A stretch of 64,000 nucleotides of DNA from Capra hircus (lineage: Eukaryota > Chordata > Mammalia > Artiodactyla > Bovidae): NCBI RefSeq assembly GCF_001704415.2, contig NC_030819.1, positions 39,550,575-39,614,574 of the forward strand, given 5' to 3'. The notes under the pieces are model-generated. The model saw only the letters and a list, made by a program, of their open reading frames with translations. It had not been told where the DNA came from and searched no databases. The position numbers and the translations under genes were made by a program. Positions 8,741-20,600 of the stretch are shown one piece after another (position 1 is the first letter of the stretch; every line of letters begins with the position of its first letter).

Positions 8741-11148
8741 AAAAACATGATTACCAGAGCTCATTGTTTATCTTTCTTAATTTTCTGGGTATAATGATAT
8801 AGGAAAATTATACAATAATTTCAGATTATGGGTTCCCTGATTCTCAACAATTCTTCTGATATCTTCATAAAATCTCAAGAAGCATAAGCCATCAATGTAG
8901 AGATACATGAAAATAAATTAATCTCTTGTATTAGAGTCTAGATTTCAAATACCAATTTGAGAAAAATAATTTTAAAAATGATCATTAATACAGAATTCTG
9001 TAAAGGGCTTATTTCTATTGGAGTGTGCCATACATTTTCTATTTCATACCAGGAAGTAAGAAAGAGACATAGAATTTATCTGATTTACTTAATCAATATA
9101 TATAGTCATTCTGGAAAACAATTTCCTATACAAACTTTATGCCTAAATGAGTATAAACACCCCATAGTTATTCTGGTTTTCTTCTGGACAGAATCAAAGT
9201 TTTTGACCTTCCAATTGTGTGATGGCTGAGCAGGAGGGCAGGATGGGACCAGAGGTTGTGTCCTACCTGTCCCACCATGACTGGATCACGGAAGATACTT
9301 CTCTCAACCTCAAGGTTTCTCAACTGTAAACTGAAGCAAATACAACTTACCCCTACCTTGGAGGCTGTGGTCAATAACCAATAAAAATAACACTATTGTT
9401 AATTTTGTGTAGTCATTATGAGAAAACTGGTTAAATAATATGAAATAAGTAAAAATAAAAAAAAGAAAACCCTTAAAACTCAAGTGTGCCTTTTGTTTAT
9501 GAGTTGCTACTAATTAAATGTTACTTCTACCAAAAAAATATTCAGTGTTATGGTTATTTATTTATAAAACTAGGGATAGTAGAGTTGAGTTATAAGTTAG
9601 ATGGCATTATATATGCAAGCATTAGGAGAGTCCCTGAAACTTGTCGAGTCTCTTAAATGCTATTGATTTAAACTGAATATCAATTTGCCAGGAATATAAT
9701 ATACAAATATTTCACTTCTAAATGCCAATTCCCTCTCTGAGCTTTCACTTCATTGTTCATTGGTAAACTTTTGGTTGTCTATAAAATTAAAATAAACAAA
9801 CAAACTTATAGGAGAAACAAGCTCAATATCCATTAGAGAAATATGTGTATAGCTTATGGCCCATAAAATAAAAGCACTAAACAAATGTTGAAAATTACAA
9901 ATGGACCTGTAATAAATGTCCAAGTGGAAAAAAAAGCAGGTTACAAAGGAGAATGTATCAATTGATTCCAGTTTCAGACCAAATGTGTGTTTGTGTGTTT
10001 GTGCATGTGTGTGTGTGTGTTGTATTTATGTATTGAAAAAACATGAAAGTTTATGCACAGAATATTAATAGTGATTATTTCTGAAGGAAGACCTTTACTT
10101 TCTATTTATGTTGTCTGAAAGTTTTACAACTGATATGTCCTATATTTATAACTTTTAAAAAGCTATTGTATTTTTTAAGTATTTCTGTGACAAAGTTTCT
10201 AAATATCCTTCTTCAGAGAAATTGTTAACACAAACATTCTTACCTAGATACTATCAATAAACTATATAAAGAAGTAATAAAATTTATAATTTGAAATTAT
10301 TGAATATACACTTTTGGTTTATTTAATTTTATAAGCAACTCATTAAAGATAGTTTTGAGGTAGATGGTTTGAAGAATTTTGATCGCCAATGCCACTAAAA
10401 ACCACAGATTTCTAGAAAGGTTTAGAACATTAAAGATTAACTGCTTAGTTTTGCTAGACAAAGATATTCAGAATTTGAATGTATTATTTTTTCCCTGATT
10501 TGATCACAGACCTAATTTGATAAAGAGGTCAGTACTTGGCACATTTGAACAAATATCAAAATGGTATTGGATATTTTTAGAGCTAAATTAGATGTTTAAC
10601 AAATGGAAATTATAATTTAAAGAAAGAAAAGATGGGATAGTTATAGCTCTCTGAGTATGATAGGAATTTTTTACTTTTATACTAAAAAGTAATTTTTAAT
10701 TGGTTTAAAAAATAAGTCACTTGAAATATCTAATAATATATTTGTTTTTCACCTGAATTATGGAGATTTTAGGTAAACCTCATGAATACTGAAGGTATAC
10801 TGTCCCGAGTTTTCTTTCCACAGGAAAAAATTGATAGGAATGGTGATGAAGTCATGTTGAGTTAACACCGGGGTTGAATTGTGTTGGCACAACTTCTGAG
10901 CCTATACTGTCATTCATCCTTTCAAAGAAAGTTCTTGGATTTGCAATAGCTACTAACTGTAATCTGGAAAGGTAGCTACAACTCTAAGCAGGACTACATT
11001 GAAAGAACACCGATCTTGAGCAATTTCAGCTCTTCGTGCTTTCATTTCAACATGAAACCCAAAGCCACTCATCTCATTCAGAGAAGTATTCTGGTGCCAG
11101 ATACTAAACATACAATGAAACTATACAATATTGTATGTTGTAGAGAGT
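8741..11148. other. Single-copy AT-rich sequence, no gene seen
   Basis: Only short spurious frames. The one noted structure is the (GT)-rich microsatellite at 9984-10021. Confidence 0.5.
9984..10021. repeat. (GT)n microsatellite, interrupted
   Basis: GTGTGT blocks interrupted by TT and CA, then a cleaner run near 10005-10021. Confidence 0.85.
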
Positions 11149-11149
11149 T

Positions 11150-11365
11150 TATGCTTTCCAGGTGGCACGAGTGGTAAAGAACCCACCTGCAAGAGATGTA
11201 AGAGACCTAGATTAGATCTTGGGCTGGGAAGATCCCCTGGAGAAGGAAATGGCAACCCATTCCAGTATTCTTGTCTGGAGAATCCCATGGACAGAAGAAT
11301 CTGGCAGGCTACAGTCCACAGGGTCACAAAGAGTTGGACACGACTGAAGCTATTTAGCACGCATG
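11150..11365 (+). mobile_element. Bov-tA SINE
   Basis: Starts at TGCTTTCCAGGTGGCACGAG and includes GGGAAGATCCCCTGGAGAAG, CCATTCCAGTATTCTTG and GAGTTGGACACGACTGAAG. Box B is degraded. No clear TSD. Confidence 0.9.
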
Positions 11366-11968
11366 CACATATTTTAAAGATAATTTGGACTATAGGCAAT
11401 TATAGTATGCAACCCCTGAACAAGGTACTACTTTACTAAGCAATTGCTTCAAAGGTCTGCATTGCCCTTAAACAAATTCTATTCCACCTAGCAAATCATT
11501 TGTTCAACAATAAGACTTTTATTTCTAGAATACACAACTTGTGAGCTTTTCCTACTGAAGAAAATTAAAAAGACATGGAAGGGACTATTAGGAAAAGTAA
11601 AGGAAGAATGGGAAATCCCACCTCAGGGAGTGGTAAAAGGTTTTGCCTAGGGAAAGAATAAACAGACTCATGCAATGTAATCTGAACGTGTCAACTCACT
11701 TCCTATTTCTTAGAGAGAAGAGAACTGAGCTGCCTGCAGAAGGGGCTTGATTTGTTGGGCGAGTCTAGGCAGTGCCTTTGAGAGAGAATTTGAGAAACAC
11801 TTTTTAGCATGTCAGGAAGGTTACAGTGGTTACCCAAAGCTTTGTTAAATCTCAAGCGTCACTTTGCATTTCTGGGATTTGGGAGGCATCAGTTAATACT
11901 CTTGAATCTTAATACTTTCTAGCTTGAAGTGCCTTTCTAAGCATTAATATTCAATTAGAAGACATAAC
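11366..11968. other. Single-copy sequence, no gene seen
   Basis: No repeat or plausible coding frame recognised. Confidence 0.4.
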
Positions 11969-11969
11969 T

Positions 11970-12168
11970 GGGCTTCCCTGGTGGCTCAGCTGGTAAAGAA
12001 TCTGCCTGCAATGCAGGAGACTTGGGTTTGATCCCTGGATTGTGAAGATCCCCTGGAGAAGGAAAAGGCTACCCACTCCAGTATTCTGGCCTGGAGAATT
12101 CCATGGACTGTATAGCCCATGAGGTTGCAGAGTTGGACATGACTGAGCAACTTTCACTTCACTTCACT
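11970..12168 (+). mobile_element. Bov-tA SINE, full-length
   Basis: Close to consensus: GGGCTTCCCTGGTGGCTCAG (box A), GGTTTGATCCC (box B), CCACTCCAGTATTCTGGCC, then GTTGGACATGACTGAGCAAC and a CTTCACTTCACT tail. Confidence 0.93.
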
Positions 12169-12748
12169 GTCAATCGGTCAGGTTGCCACGGCTGTTTGTA
12201 AACACTGCTTCCCCTCATCATTTTATCTCTTCCAGCTCTCAATCCCAAACTCTAAGAAAGTGTACAGAGCAGCTATAGCCCTAGAATATTCGCTTTAAAA
12301 AAAAATCACAACAGAGATCTTCTTGCTGGTGAAACTGGCATCTTAGAATGACAAATTTAACTTTTCTATAGAACAAGTTTTCTGAGAATAATAATCATAA
12401 GAACCTTTAGAAAGTTTTATAATAGTATACTTTTCCCCACACATGACTATCATAGTTAGAATTTTACATAACTTAAAATTCCCCTGATTCAATATTCACT
12501 TTCTTTCTCTTGTGTGAAATCTGTGAAGGCATAGAATTTAACAGAAAAGAAAACCCAACATATATATTAATGTTATTTTTAGGTAATTCCTATTGATTTT
12601 TCTCATTTTTTTCCCAGAGTAGTATTTCTTTTTCTTTTCAATTGTGAATATTAATTAAGGGAATTGTTTGTCAAACATGAGATTAGTTAATTTCATAAGA
12701 AATCTCTTATATAACACTGATACGGTGATTCACGCACAATTTTGGCTG

Positions 12749-12784
12749 AGAGTAATTCTACTTGACAGAGTAATTCTACTTCAT
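12749..12784. repeat. 18-bp tandem duplication
   Basis: Two consecutive units beginning AGAGTAATTCTACTT, differing only in the last three bases. Confidence 0.9.
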
Positions 12785-12840
12785 ATAGTAGTTGGTGTTA
12801 CCACTTAATTGAGATAACCTGAAGAGTCAAGATTTGCAGG

Positions 12841-12893
12841 AAAAGATTTAAAAATTAAATTGAATTAAAAAGATTTAAAAATTATATTGAAAG
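12841..12893. repeat. 27-bp AT-rich tandem duplication
   Basis: Two consecutive units beginning AAAAGATTTAAAAATTA, second copy slightly diverged at its end. Confidence 0.85.
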
Positions 12894-14090
12894 GGGTTTT
12901 CAGCTGAAATTATTGGTGTATAACCTCCATCAACCCCACCACCCCCACCAAGCGTCAACCAGTTGGATTCAATGCAGTATCTATCTCTAGCTGGCTGAAG
13001 CCAGTTCCAGAACTTGAACAACACTATTATGCACTTGCCTGAAAAAGGAACAAAACAAACGCCAACCTGTCTCTGCCTTCCCAGAGGTGTTAGGCTGAAT
13101 CACTGATTCCTACAGTGTGGCCCACGCTGGATGGTGGGGGCTTTGAGCAGTCCCTGTCCCAGGTAGAGGGGGGCGCTCTCTAGCTCCCTGTCAGTTGAAT
13201 GTCTCAGGCTGATTCTCAACAGCAGCTTTCAGCAACTGGTTGCTCTCAGCTCAGTCATCTCAGGAAATGGCATCCGATACCTTTCCAGGAACCTTCCATC
13301 TTCTCATACTTCATCACACGCTCAGCAGCTGGACCTCAGAGTGAGACTCACCCAAGCAAAGGCATGGGGCTTCAGAGCAAGCTGAGTACTAAAATCTCCT
13401 GTGTATGTGTTAGGATCTCTTACTCTACTCTCAAGGAATAACTCTTTCAAGGGACTTACTCAAACCCCCTAGAGGTGTGTTAAAAGAACAGACTGTAAAA
13501 CTGTATTCATCACATCCCTAGCTGGTTTCTTTTGTCAGTCAGGAGGCAGACAGGATGTCCCCGTGCCTCCCCTATGATTTAGACTGTTCTCAGTCCTTCC
13601 CTCTGCCTTCCAGGAGATGCTGTCATTTCATACCACTGGGTTTGTACTGGCAGTTTCATGCACAGGAATCTAGGATCCTTGGCAATCACTACGAAGACGG
13701 TCCCTGCTCTTCAAAGGTACATCTTATGCCATTTCATTTTTTTAAAAGACCTACATTAGTACTACCGTTTTCACTAACCAACAGAAATCTGAAGAAAATT
13801 TTTGCTTTCATGGGAAAAAAATCAAAATGCAAAAATGGCTGTAAGCGTTGGTTTTGCCTCAAGCTATTCACCGGAAGAGCAGAGAATGCAACCGCCAAGT
13901 TCCCTCCCCGGGAACTCAACTCAGCATCTTAGCAAACCAACACAGCTTTGAACTGTGTGAGGCATCTGTACTTTATCTCCATTTATTTTTTGTATCAATT
14001 AGCAAGATGTGTCCTAAGGTAACTGCTTCTTGACTTTACAGTATTTTTGCTTAGGAAAGGTTTCACAGCAATGTTCTACTTTTGGATTGT

Positions 14091-14240
14091 GGGGAAACCT
14101 GTACCTCTTCCCTGGTCTTTCATCAGGGTCTGGGAGTACCTAGACAAATCATTTTATTCCTCCTAAAGTAAATGTGCCAACCTAAGTCTAGGTATTCCCA
14201 GACCCTGATGAAAGACCAGAGAAGAGGTGCAGGTTTCCCC
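14091..14240. repeat. 55-bp near-perfect inverted repeat with 40-bp loop
   Basis: Left arm 14091-14145 (starts GGGGAAACCTG, ends TACCTAGAC) pairs with right arm 14186-14240 (starts GTCTAGGTA, ends CAGGTTTCCCC) with three differences in 55. In a plus-strand RNA two of the three become G-U pairs and one is a C-A mismatch. The 40-base loop is AT-rich. Pairing stops sharply outside both arms. It is not part of any repeat family I recognise and sits seven bases left of the TSD of the next SINE. It could be a fold-back duplication or a hairpin-RNA source. Confidence 0.95.
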
Positions 14241-14260
14241 GCAAGAGTCTGGCTTCTTTA

Positions 14261-14474
14261 TCCCTGGTGGCTCAGACGGTAAAGTGTCTGCCTGCAGTGC
14301 CGGAAACCCGGGTTCGATCCCTCCGTTGGGAAGATCCCCTGGAGAAGGAAATGGCAACCCACTCCAGTACTCTTGCCTGGAAAATTCCATGGACTGAAGA
14401 GCCTGGTGGGCTACAGTCTATGGGGTCGCAAAGAGTCAGAAACGACTGAGCGACTTCACTCTCCACTCACTCAC
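14261..14474 (+). mobile_element. Bov-tA SINE, full-length, young-looking
   Basis: Starts TCCCTGGTGGCTCAGACGG. Exact box B GGTTCGATCCC near 14310-14320, GGGAAGATCCCCTGGAGAAG, and GTCAGAAACGACTGAGCGAC at the end. The 13-bp TSD TCTGGCTTCTTTA is at 14248-14260 and 14475-14487. Confidence 0.95.
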
Positions 14475-14487
14475 TCTGGCTTCTTTA

Positions 14488-16297
14488 ATCCAGGCAACAG
14501 GAAATACATAACAATGATGAGAGGTTAGTTCTGAAGGAAAAGAAGTTGCTTTGGGTTGCTATTTTTATAGAAAGATCAAACACCTGAGCTCTAGAGGCCT
14601 GAGTCACTCTTTTCCAGCTTAAGCAGTTCTGGACAAGTTCAAGCAAAAAGGAGCAGAGCTTTACAGTAGACCCTCCCTACTTTCATCAGCTGTACTCCCA
14701 GACTTTCAGTCTGGCTGGCGGGTTTACCTTCAGGAAGTCAAAGGCATTTGTCAATCTCTAACTGCATATTTTTTTCTCTTCTTAATCGCTGCTTAAGGGA
14801 CTGCTACCTGCATAGGAGAGTTTTCCATCTTAAAATGTATGAAGAGGGACTCAAGAATCAATAGTGCTTTTATACTTATAAAATTTCTCTATTTGCAGAG
14901 AGATGGACCTCTCTTGAATGACAAGATGAATTATATCTCTTTGTTGATGCATTTTCCCAAAGTGAAGTTTTCCTAATTTTAAGTTAATATTTTAAGGTTC
15001 TTTTTTTTTTTTTTTTTTTCAATTTTAACACAGCAACAATTTCAAGCTTCAATGAAAGGTACACCATTGCCTGGAAAAAACAAATCCAAGCTATATCAGT
15101 ACTCTTTCTTCTTTTGAAAAGTTGGCAGGTGGTGATATCCAATGTCAAAAGGGCATTGTATAAGATAAATGAATTAATACACATGGCAATACCAAAAATA
15201 ATGTTGGGTGCACAGTGATAGTAGAAAGTATAACTGATCTAAGTGTTGCTTCTTTAATCTTTTGGCTTGTATTAATAAAAAACAGAACTTTACATATTTT
15301 CTTACACAAATATACTACACAACAAACATGGGTTAAAATGTTAACTAACACGAAAGATTGACACCACATCTGTTCACGCACTGTAGTCAAGAATAAAAGA
15401 AGGAAGAGCTAGTTTCACTACATTATCTCTAAAGGATCCCAAATTCTTACTTTTTTCCAGCGTGCGTCAGAATTCCCACTGTCATTATTCTGCTCTTTGC
15501 TTTTCATTTTCTCATTTCTTCCCCAGGGCAAGTGACTCAGCTGAAAGACTCAAGCAAGTTAAAAATACACCAGCTCAGAACTACTGGTGATAACATTTCT
15601 ACTTCCTATTGTTAGATGCTTCACAGGGAATCCCTTAACCCCAAGGAAGCATCTTGATAAAGGAATGCACATGAGGTATCTATATGTACAATTATTCCAG
15701 GTCAATATATTTTGGTGTGTAAGAGTCTAGACTCTATGCTGAGTCACGTACCCCATGGAATAGAAGAAAAAATGAAAAACAGGTGGTGAGATTATGATAG
15801 TGGGAACTCTTGGGTAAACCAACTGTTAAAAATATTTGCAGACTGCTTACAATAAGCTAACAGTCTATGCAGGTATAGTCTTTCATCTTTCATTGTAATG
15901 GTCGGTATATAATGTGGCAAAATCAATCAATTTGGATAAGACTGTGCATATATGAATGTAGTATATACACATAGGAAAATGGCACAGTTCCTATTGGATC
16001 ACTAACAGCTGTATGTAATATGGCTCTAACATTTGCTGAAAGGGACAACTTCAGTGTTCAGAAATATATATAGACATCTCCACAGTAGATTTTTGTTATG
16101 TATAGCAACCAAGGCTTATGATTCCATTGAAATGCATGTTCTCTGTGCCTGTAAATAATGGCAAATTTGTTACACAACCTCAGTGGAGAATTTCACAAGG
16201 TCTTTTCAACAGACAGTCAAGTCTTTTAATCTTTTTTATTAATATACTACAGCCTTGTGAATTTATTTAAAAGTTGGGAAACAGGACATGTGATGCT
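14488..16297. other. Single-copy sequence, no gene supported
   Basis: No coding frame of note. A run of about 19 T at 15001 could be the antisense poly(A) of a retrocopy extending right, but no TSD and no poly(A) signal next to the tract were found. Confidence 0.4.
15001..15019 (-). repeat. Poly(T) tract, possible tail of an antisense retrocopy
   Basis: About 19 consecutive T. Read on the minus strand it is poly(A) directly after unique sequence ending GTGTTAAAATTG. No parental gene recognised. Confidence 0.6.
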
Positions 16298-16309
16298 AAA
16301 TCTGGCCCT

Positions 16310-16454
16310 CAGTTCAGTCCCTCAGTCGTGTCCAACTCTTTGCGACCCCATGAACTGCAGCATACCAGGCTTCCCTGTCCATCACCAACTCCTGGAGCTT
16401 GTTCAAACTCATGTCCATCCAGTCAGTGATGCCATCCTGCATGCATCCTGCTTC
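16310..16454 (-). mobile_element. BovB 3' end, 145-bp 5'-truncated insertion, antisense
   Basis: Matches the complement of the BovB terminus (CAGTCGTGTCCAACTCTTTG ... TCATGTCCATCCAGTCAGTG). TSD AAATCTGGCCCT at 16298-16309 and AAATCGGGCCCT at 16455-16466 (one mismatch). Confidence 0.9.
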
Positions 16455-16466
16455 AAATCGGGCCCT

Positions 16467-17354
16467 ACCACTCTTACTTGATAAACTATCAATTTTGTAG
16501 TATTTTGCAGCAATAATTTTCTTTGATGTGTTTTTCCTGGTTTGTTTGACCTCAGTATCTATCCTCAGAGAGGAAGGACCATCCTGGAAAGTAACTACTG
16601 CAATTCAATTTCAAATAACTGTGGTGATAAAATCTTAGCACTAATTGTCTAAGGAATCTAGACTCCAAAGTAAACGTGTGGTTCAGATTTTGTGCTAGTA
16701 TATCACATGGAAAGATAGAAGAGATCCTTTCTGGCTGGGAACTAAATAGAGCAATAGGTGACCAATACAAGAGCAAACCCAGCTGTTGTTTTTCTTTTGA
16801 TTTCTCAATTCAGTTTCTGGCAATTACTACAGTGAGCCTCTATTGTTTGTCTTCAGGTAGTATTATTATAACTGGCTTCCATTCATGAAGGGGAAATAAT
16901 TCTTCTCTTATAGACCAAGAAAGCACCATTGGCCTTGGTCCCATCTCCCTGTCTCTGTCTCCTTTTGAGAAAACAGGTCTAGGCTGGTAAAAGTTCATTT
17001 ACAAATGAAACAAATAGGTCAGGTTACTATTGGGTAAGACCAGACACAATTTCTCTATGAAGGGAAATATTTCAAATGGATATCATCTTACTAGTTGAAG
17101 TGTTGCAGTCCAGTTTTAGGATGGTGACTTGGCAGATAAGAAAAGATCTTGTTGACTTTTCTTTCTACTATACTACATTGACTATATACTTTCTACTTTG
17201 CTCTTTATATTACTTACATTTCCTTCTATTACTTTCTTCTTAGTCTAATAAAAATTGGTGTTAATTTAAGTCATAAAACTGTTGGAGTGGTGAGTAAGAT
17301 ATAAAGACCGATTATGATTTATTATTGATTTTTTTCTTATTCTTATCATTATTC
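16467..17354. other. Single-copy sequence, no gene seen
   Basis: Frames at 16552-16776 (minus) and 16676-16888 (plus) overlap each other on opposite strands and lack any recognisable domain. Confidence 0.4.
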
Positions 17355-17362
17355 GTTAGTAT

Positions 17363-17592
17363 GAAGGTGAAAATGAAAGTGTTAGTCACTCAGTCATGTC
17401 CAACTCTTTGTGACCCCATGGACTATAGCCCACCAGGCTCCTCTGTCCATGGGATTCTCCAAGAAGAATACTGGAGTGGGTTGCCACTTCCTTCTCCAGG
17501 AAATCTTCTTGACCCAGGGATCAAACCTGCATCTCCAGATTGGCAGGTGGACTTTTCTTTCTTTTTTTTTTTTTTTAACCACTGAGCCATTT
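17363..17592 (-). mobile_element. Bov-tA SINE, antisense, with internal T tract
   Basis: Near-complete antisense copy (CAGTCATGTCCAACTCTTTG ... GAATACTGGAGTGGGTTGCC ... GGATCAAACCTGC). The stretch that is normally GATTCTTTACC near the tRNA-like head is expanded to a T-rich run at about 17554-17577. TSD GTTAGTAT at 17355-17362 and 17593-17600. Confidence 0.92.
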
Positions 17593-17600
17593 GTTAGTAT

Positions 17601-20600
17601 ACTCATACCAAATCCTAAAAGGTGGGTAAGAGTATCAGTTTTTCTTAGTACACTGTTATTAAATACTGATAAATTGTCTTTGGTCCACTGATCTCTCAGT
17701 AAAGGAAGGACATAAAATGTGTCATCAGAAGAAAATCAGAAGGGAAAAAATCTGTTTTGTTTTTAACCACTGTCTCTGTGGAAGCAGATATGGACTTCTA
17801 AAGTCTTTCTAGAAATCTGACCTCTGATTTGTGCGTCAGAAGAATTAGGCTGAATAATCCAAAGAAATATTTCAGTGCTACAAAACTTAGTAAGTGTATA
17901 ACAAATCCACAGCTTTTGATCTGCTGTTGAGAAAGGAAGTTCAAGTTTGTTGAGCCCTCATTATTATAGGTTTGAACAACTTCTCCTCCAGAAGCTGAAT
18001 CTGCATGATTATGCTGCCAACCATGAGTTGAGCTGAACTGAATGCTGTTCCCTGGAAGCCTAATTGACAATTTTGTTGCCCTTCTCTGACTATTTAAGAA
18101 GTGTTGTGAGGTCAGTGGCAAAGATACATCTTCGAGTCATAAATGCCTTCTAGTAGAACTGTTTTTTTTTTTTTCCCCAGCCTGTTCTTTTAGAAAGCTC
18201 CTGTGTCAAATATTTAAAAATAAAACGTTTTACAGGAGAGAGGGAATCTGACAGCACTGCTGACCCACATTTCAGAAGGAAAATGAGAAATATAGGGGTC
18301 AGATCCCAGCCACTGGAAGCACAATGAGCACTTATGCTGTAAATGAAGTAGTGAAATCGTTCACTGGAACAAGCAATTTTCATAACCAGTACACTTCAGT
18401 AAAATGAATTTTATCGTATCCTGTGACCTCCCCAAGTTCCCAAACCAAAAGTCTTCAGGGTACATTAGACTGGCAAAAAATACACAGCAACCTCAGTAAA
18501 TGGCAAGATAGGAAGTATCCAAATACCAATTCTCAAAAAATTAACCCAAATAATATGCCATGATTGATCCTTGGGGAAATTTAACTTGTTAAATGATCAT
18601 TTATCTTAATTGTGTTCTTATTTTTATTTTCCTACTGTAAGAGATGGTTTGGGCATCATATTGTAAAAAATCTCTAAACTGAAATATTAAAACTAAGAGA
18701 TTGAATAGAAATATCAGAATCAAAATACAGAATCCAAATGTCTAATGGCAAAGTAAATATTAGGGTTGAAAGCATAATAGCAATTAGTTACCGTATATAT
18801 TGAAAAAATTTTTTTTGTCTTTCAATGCACAAGAAAATATTTTACTTTTTTTCACCAGTCAGTTAAATATTTGAAAAATATTAAGACAGTGAAAAGCAGT
18901 TTCAATTCCTTCTCATGAATTTTAGAGAAGAAGTATTTATTCAAAAGCCATTATTTTCCAGAAGTATTTGCAAAGGGTCACATGTTCAAAATATGAAACT
19001 TGTAATTTTCTTACTAATCTTTCACATTTTCTAAGTTCTAAAAATGAGATAATGAATATGTCTATATAAACAAAAGTGCATTTCCCTTGAGTCATTTGTG
19101 TGTTTTTAAAGCAAATATATACTGGAAATTTTGTCTTGAAATTACATAATTATGAATCAGATAATAAGATCCCTTTAAAAAACCTGATATGGATAATGCA
19201 GTTTGAATGTAGTATAATGTCCTGGATAAAAACAGTTACTATCTTTTGACTTCCAATTCATATTTAGGAGAACTACAACAGTGATATAAAATCAAATACA
19301 CCAAACCTGCATTTCATAGATCAAGTTGAATTATAAAGAATTCAACTTAATTATCATATTTTTCATAATATAACAATTTTAATAAACTACATGAGCTACA
19401 AACTGATGCATTTAGAACAATATAGGGTGAACATCATCATACTATATAGACATACTTTTTCAAGTCTAATACAAATTTAGTGTTATTCCAGTGTTTAATC
19501 TTATTGACATATTTTCTGGGATTATCTTTGTACAGACCTTATTTTGTACTTCAACAATGGTGGATCAAATTCCTTAAGTGATAATAAAACTGAGAGTCAT
19601 AAAAGAGATGGTCAATAAGTTATAGGGTGTTTTTTTTCAACTTTCAGTTCTGGGTTTTCATTCTGACAGCATTTCCCCAAGTACACATCTGTGACTACTC
19701 AAGGAAAATGCAGTTGATATGTGATCTTAATTTTTCAGAGGAATTTGTAGCTGTAGTTTTGCTTCTTTATAAGCACATGAATACTACGTGATTAACAATA
19801 GCACAAGAATAACTTTATTTTGAATTTCATCTTTATAGCCTCATAAGAATCTCGACTTGTTTCAGAATTTATACCTAAGGCACGTATTAGCTAAAACTAA
19901 AAAATATATAGTCTCTACACATTATTTTATTGTTTAAATGGTCCTCATTCATGTTTCATTTCAATAATATTTCCCCAGCTTGTAAAGCTTATGTTACAGT
20001 GAGCTCCTCTTTAAATTCACAATGCATAAAACTGCCAGGTGGCCTAATAACAGAGTGCATTAACAGATTGAACTATAAATCAGATGCTTGTGTTCACGTA
20101 CTGTAAAAATACCACCAATTTCTTTCAGATTATAGTTTGTACACTGATTCCTAAGAGTGATCACAAATGCTTTGGGAAATTTAAAAGGAATAAAAAGGTC
20201 ATATATCCCAATCTAAAAAATGATATTATCTTCACTTTCACTTTTTAAAAATTACTTTTGTCTACCCTTTATCATTATTGTGAAATTAAGATAATAAACT
20301 CAATACCCATGCAACATTGCCTAAGCAAAAGCTGTTATTATTCCTATTAGTATTTAATACTATTAAATCTGTGCTCTGAATGAGCTGTTTTGTTGAGTGA
20401 TTTAATACTATAGTATATAGTTATTCATCTCAACATTTATTAAGAATGAGTTTATGTAAAATATGATGCAAATTGGAAGTGTATAAAAATTATCTTTTGT
20501 ATATTTGAAAAATAAGGGAATAAGCCACATTTCTTTTTTCAAGAGGATGAAATTTGTGAAAAGCACTTAAATTAATATTTGCTGATTATGTATAGAAACC

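Larger units (their letters stand above)
12169..14090. other. Single-copy sequence with small tandem duplications, no gene supported
   Basis: Frames at 13199-13441 and 13555-13932 are the longest but show no domain and no splice or promoter context. Composition is locally more GC-rich (12.95-13.7 kb) than the surroundings, without a CpG cluster. Confidence 0.4.

Noticed and set aside
13555..13932. 125-codon plus-strand frame
   Set aside because: No family resemblance, an overlapping frame of similar length on the other strand, and no supporting signals.
14091..14240. Rho-independent terminator reading of the hairpin
   Set aside because: Eukaryotic context, a stem far too long, and no following U tract.
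14261..14474. tRNA gene suggested by box A and box B sequences
   Set aside because: The boxes belong to the Bov-tA SINE head; no cloverleaf with acceptor stem can be formed over a tRNA length.
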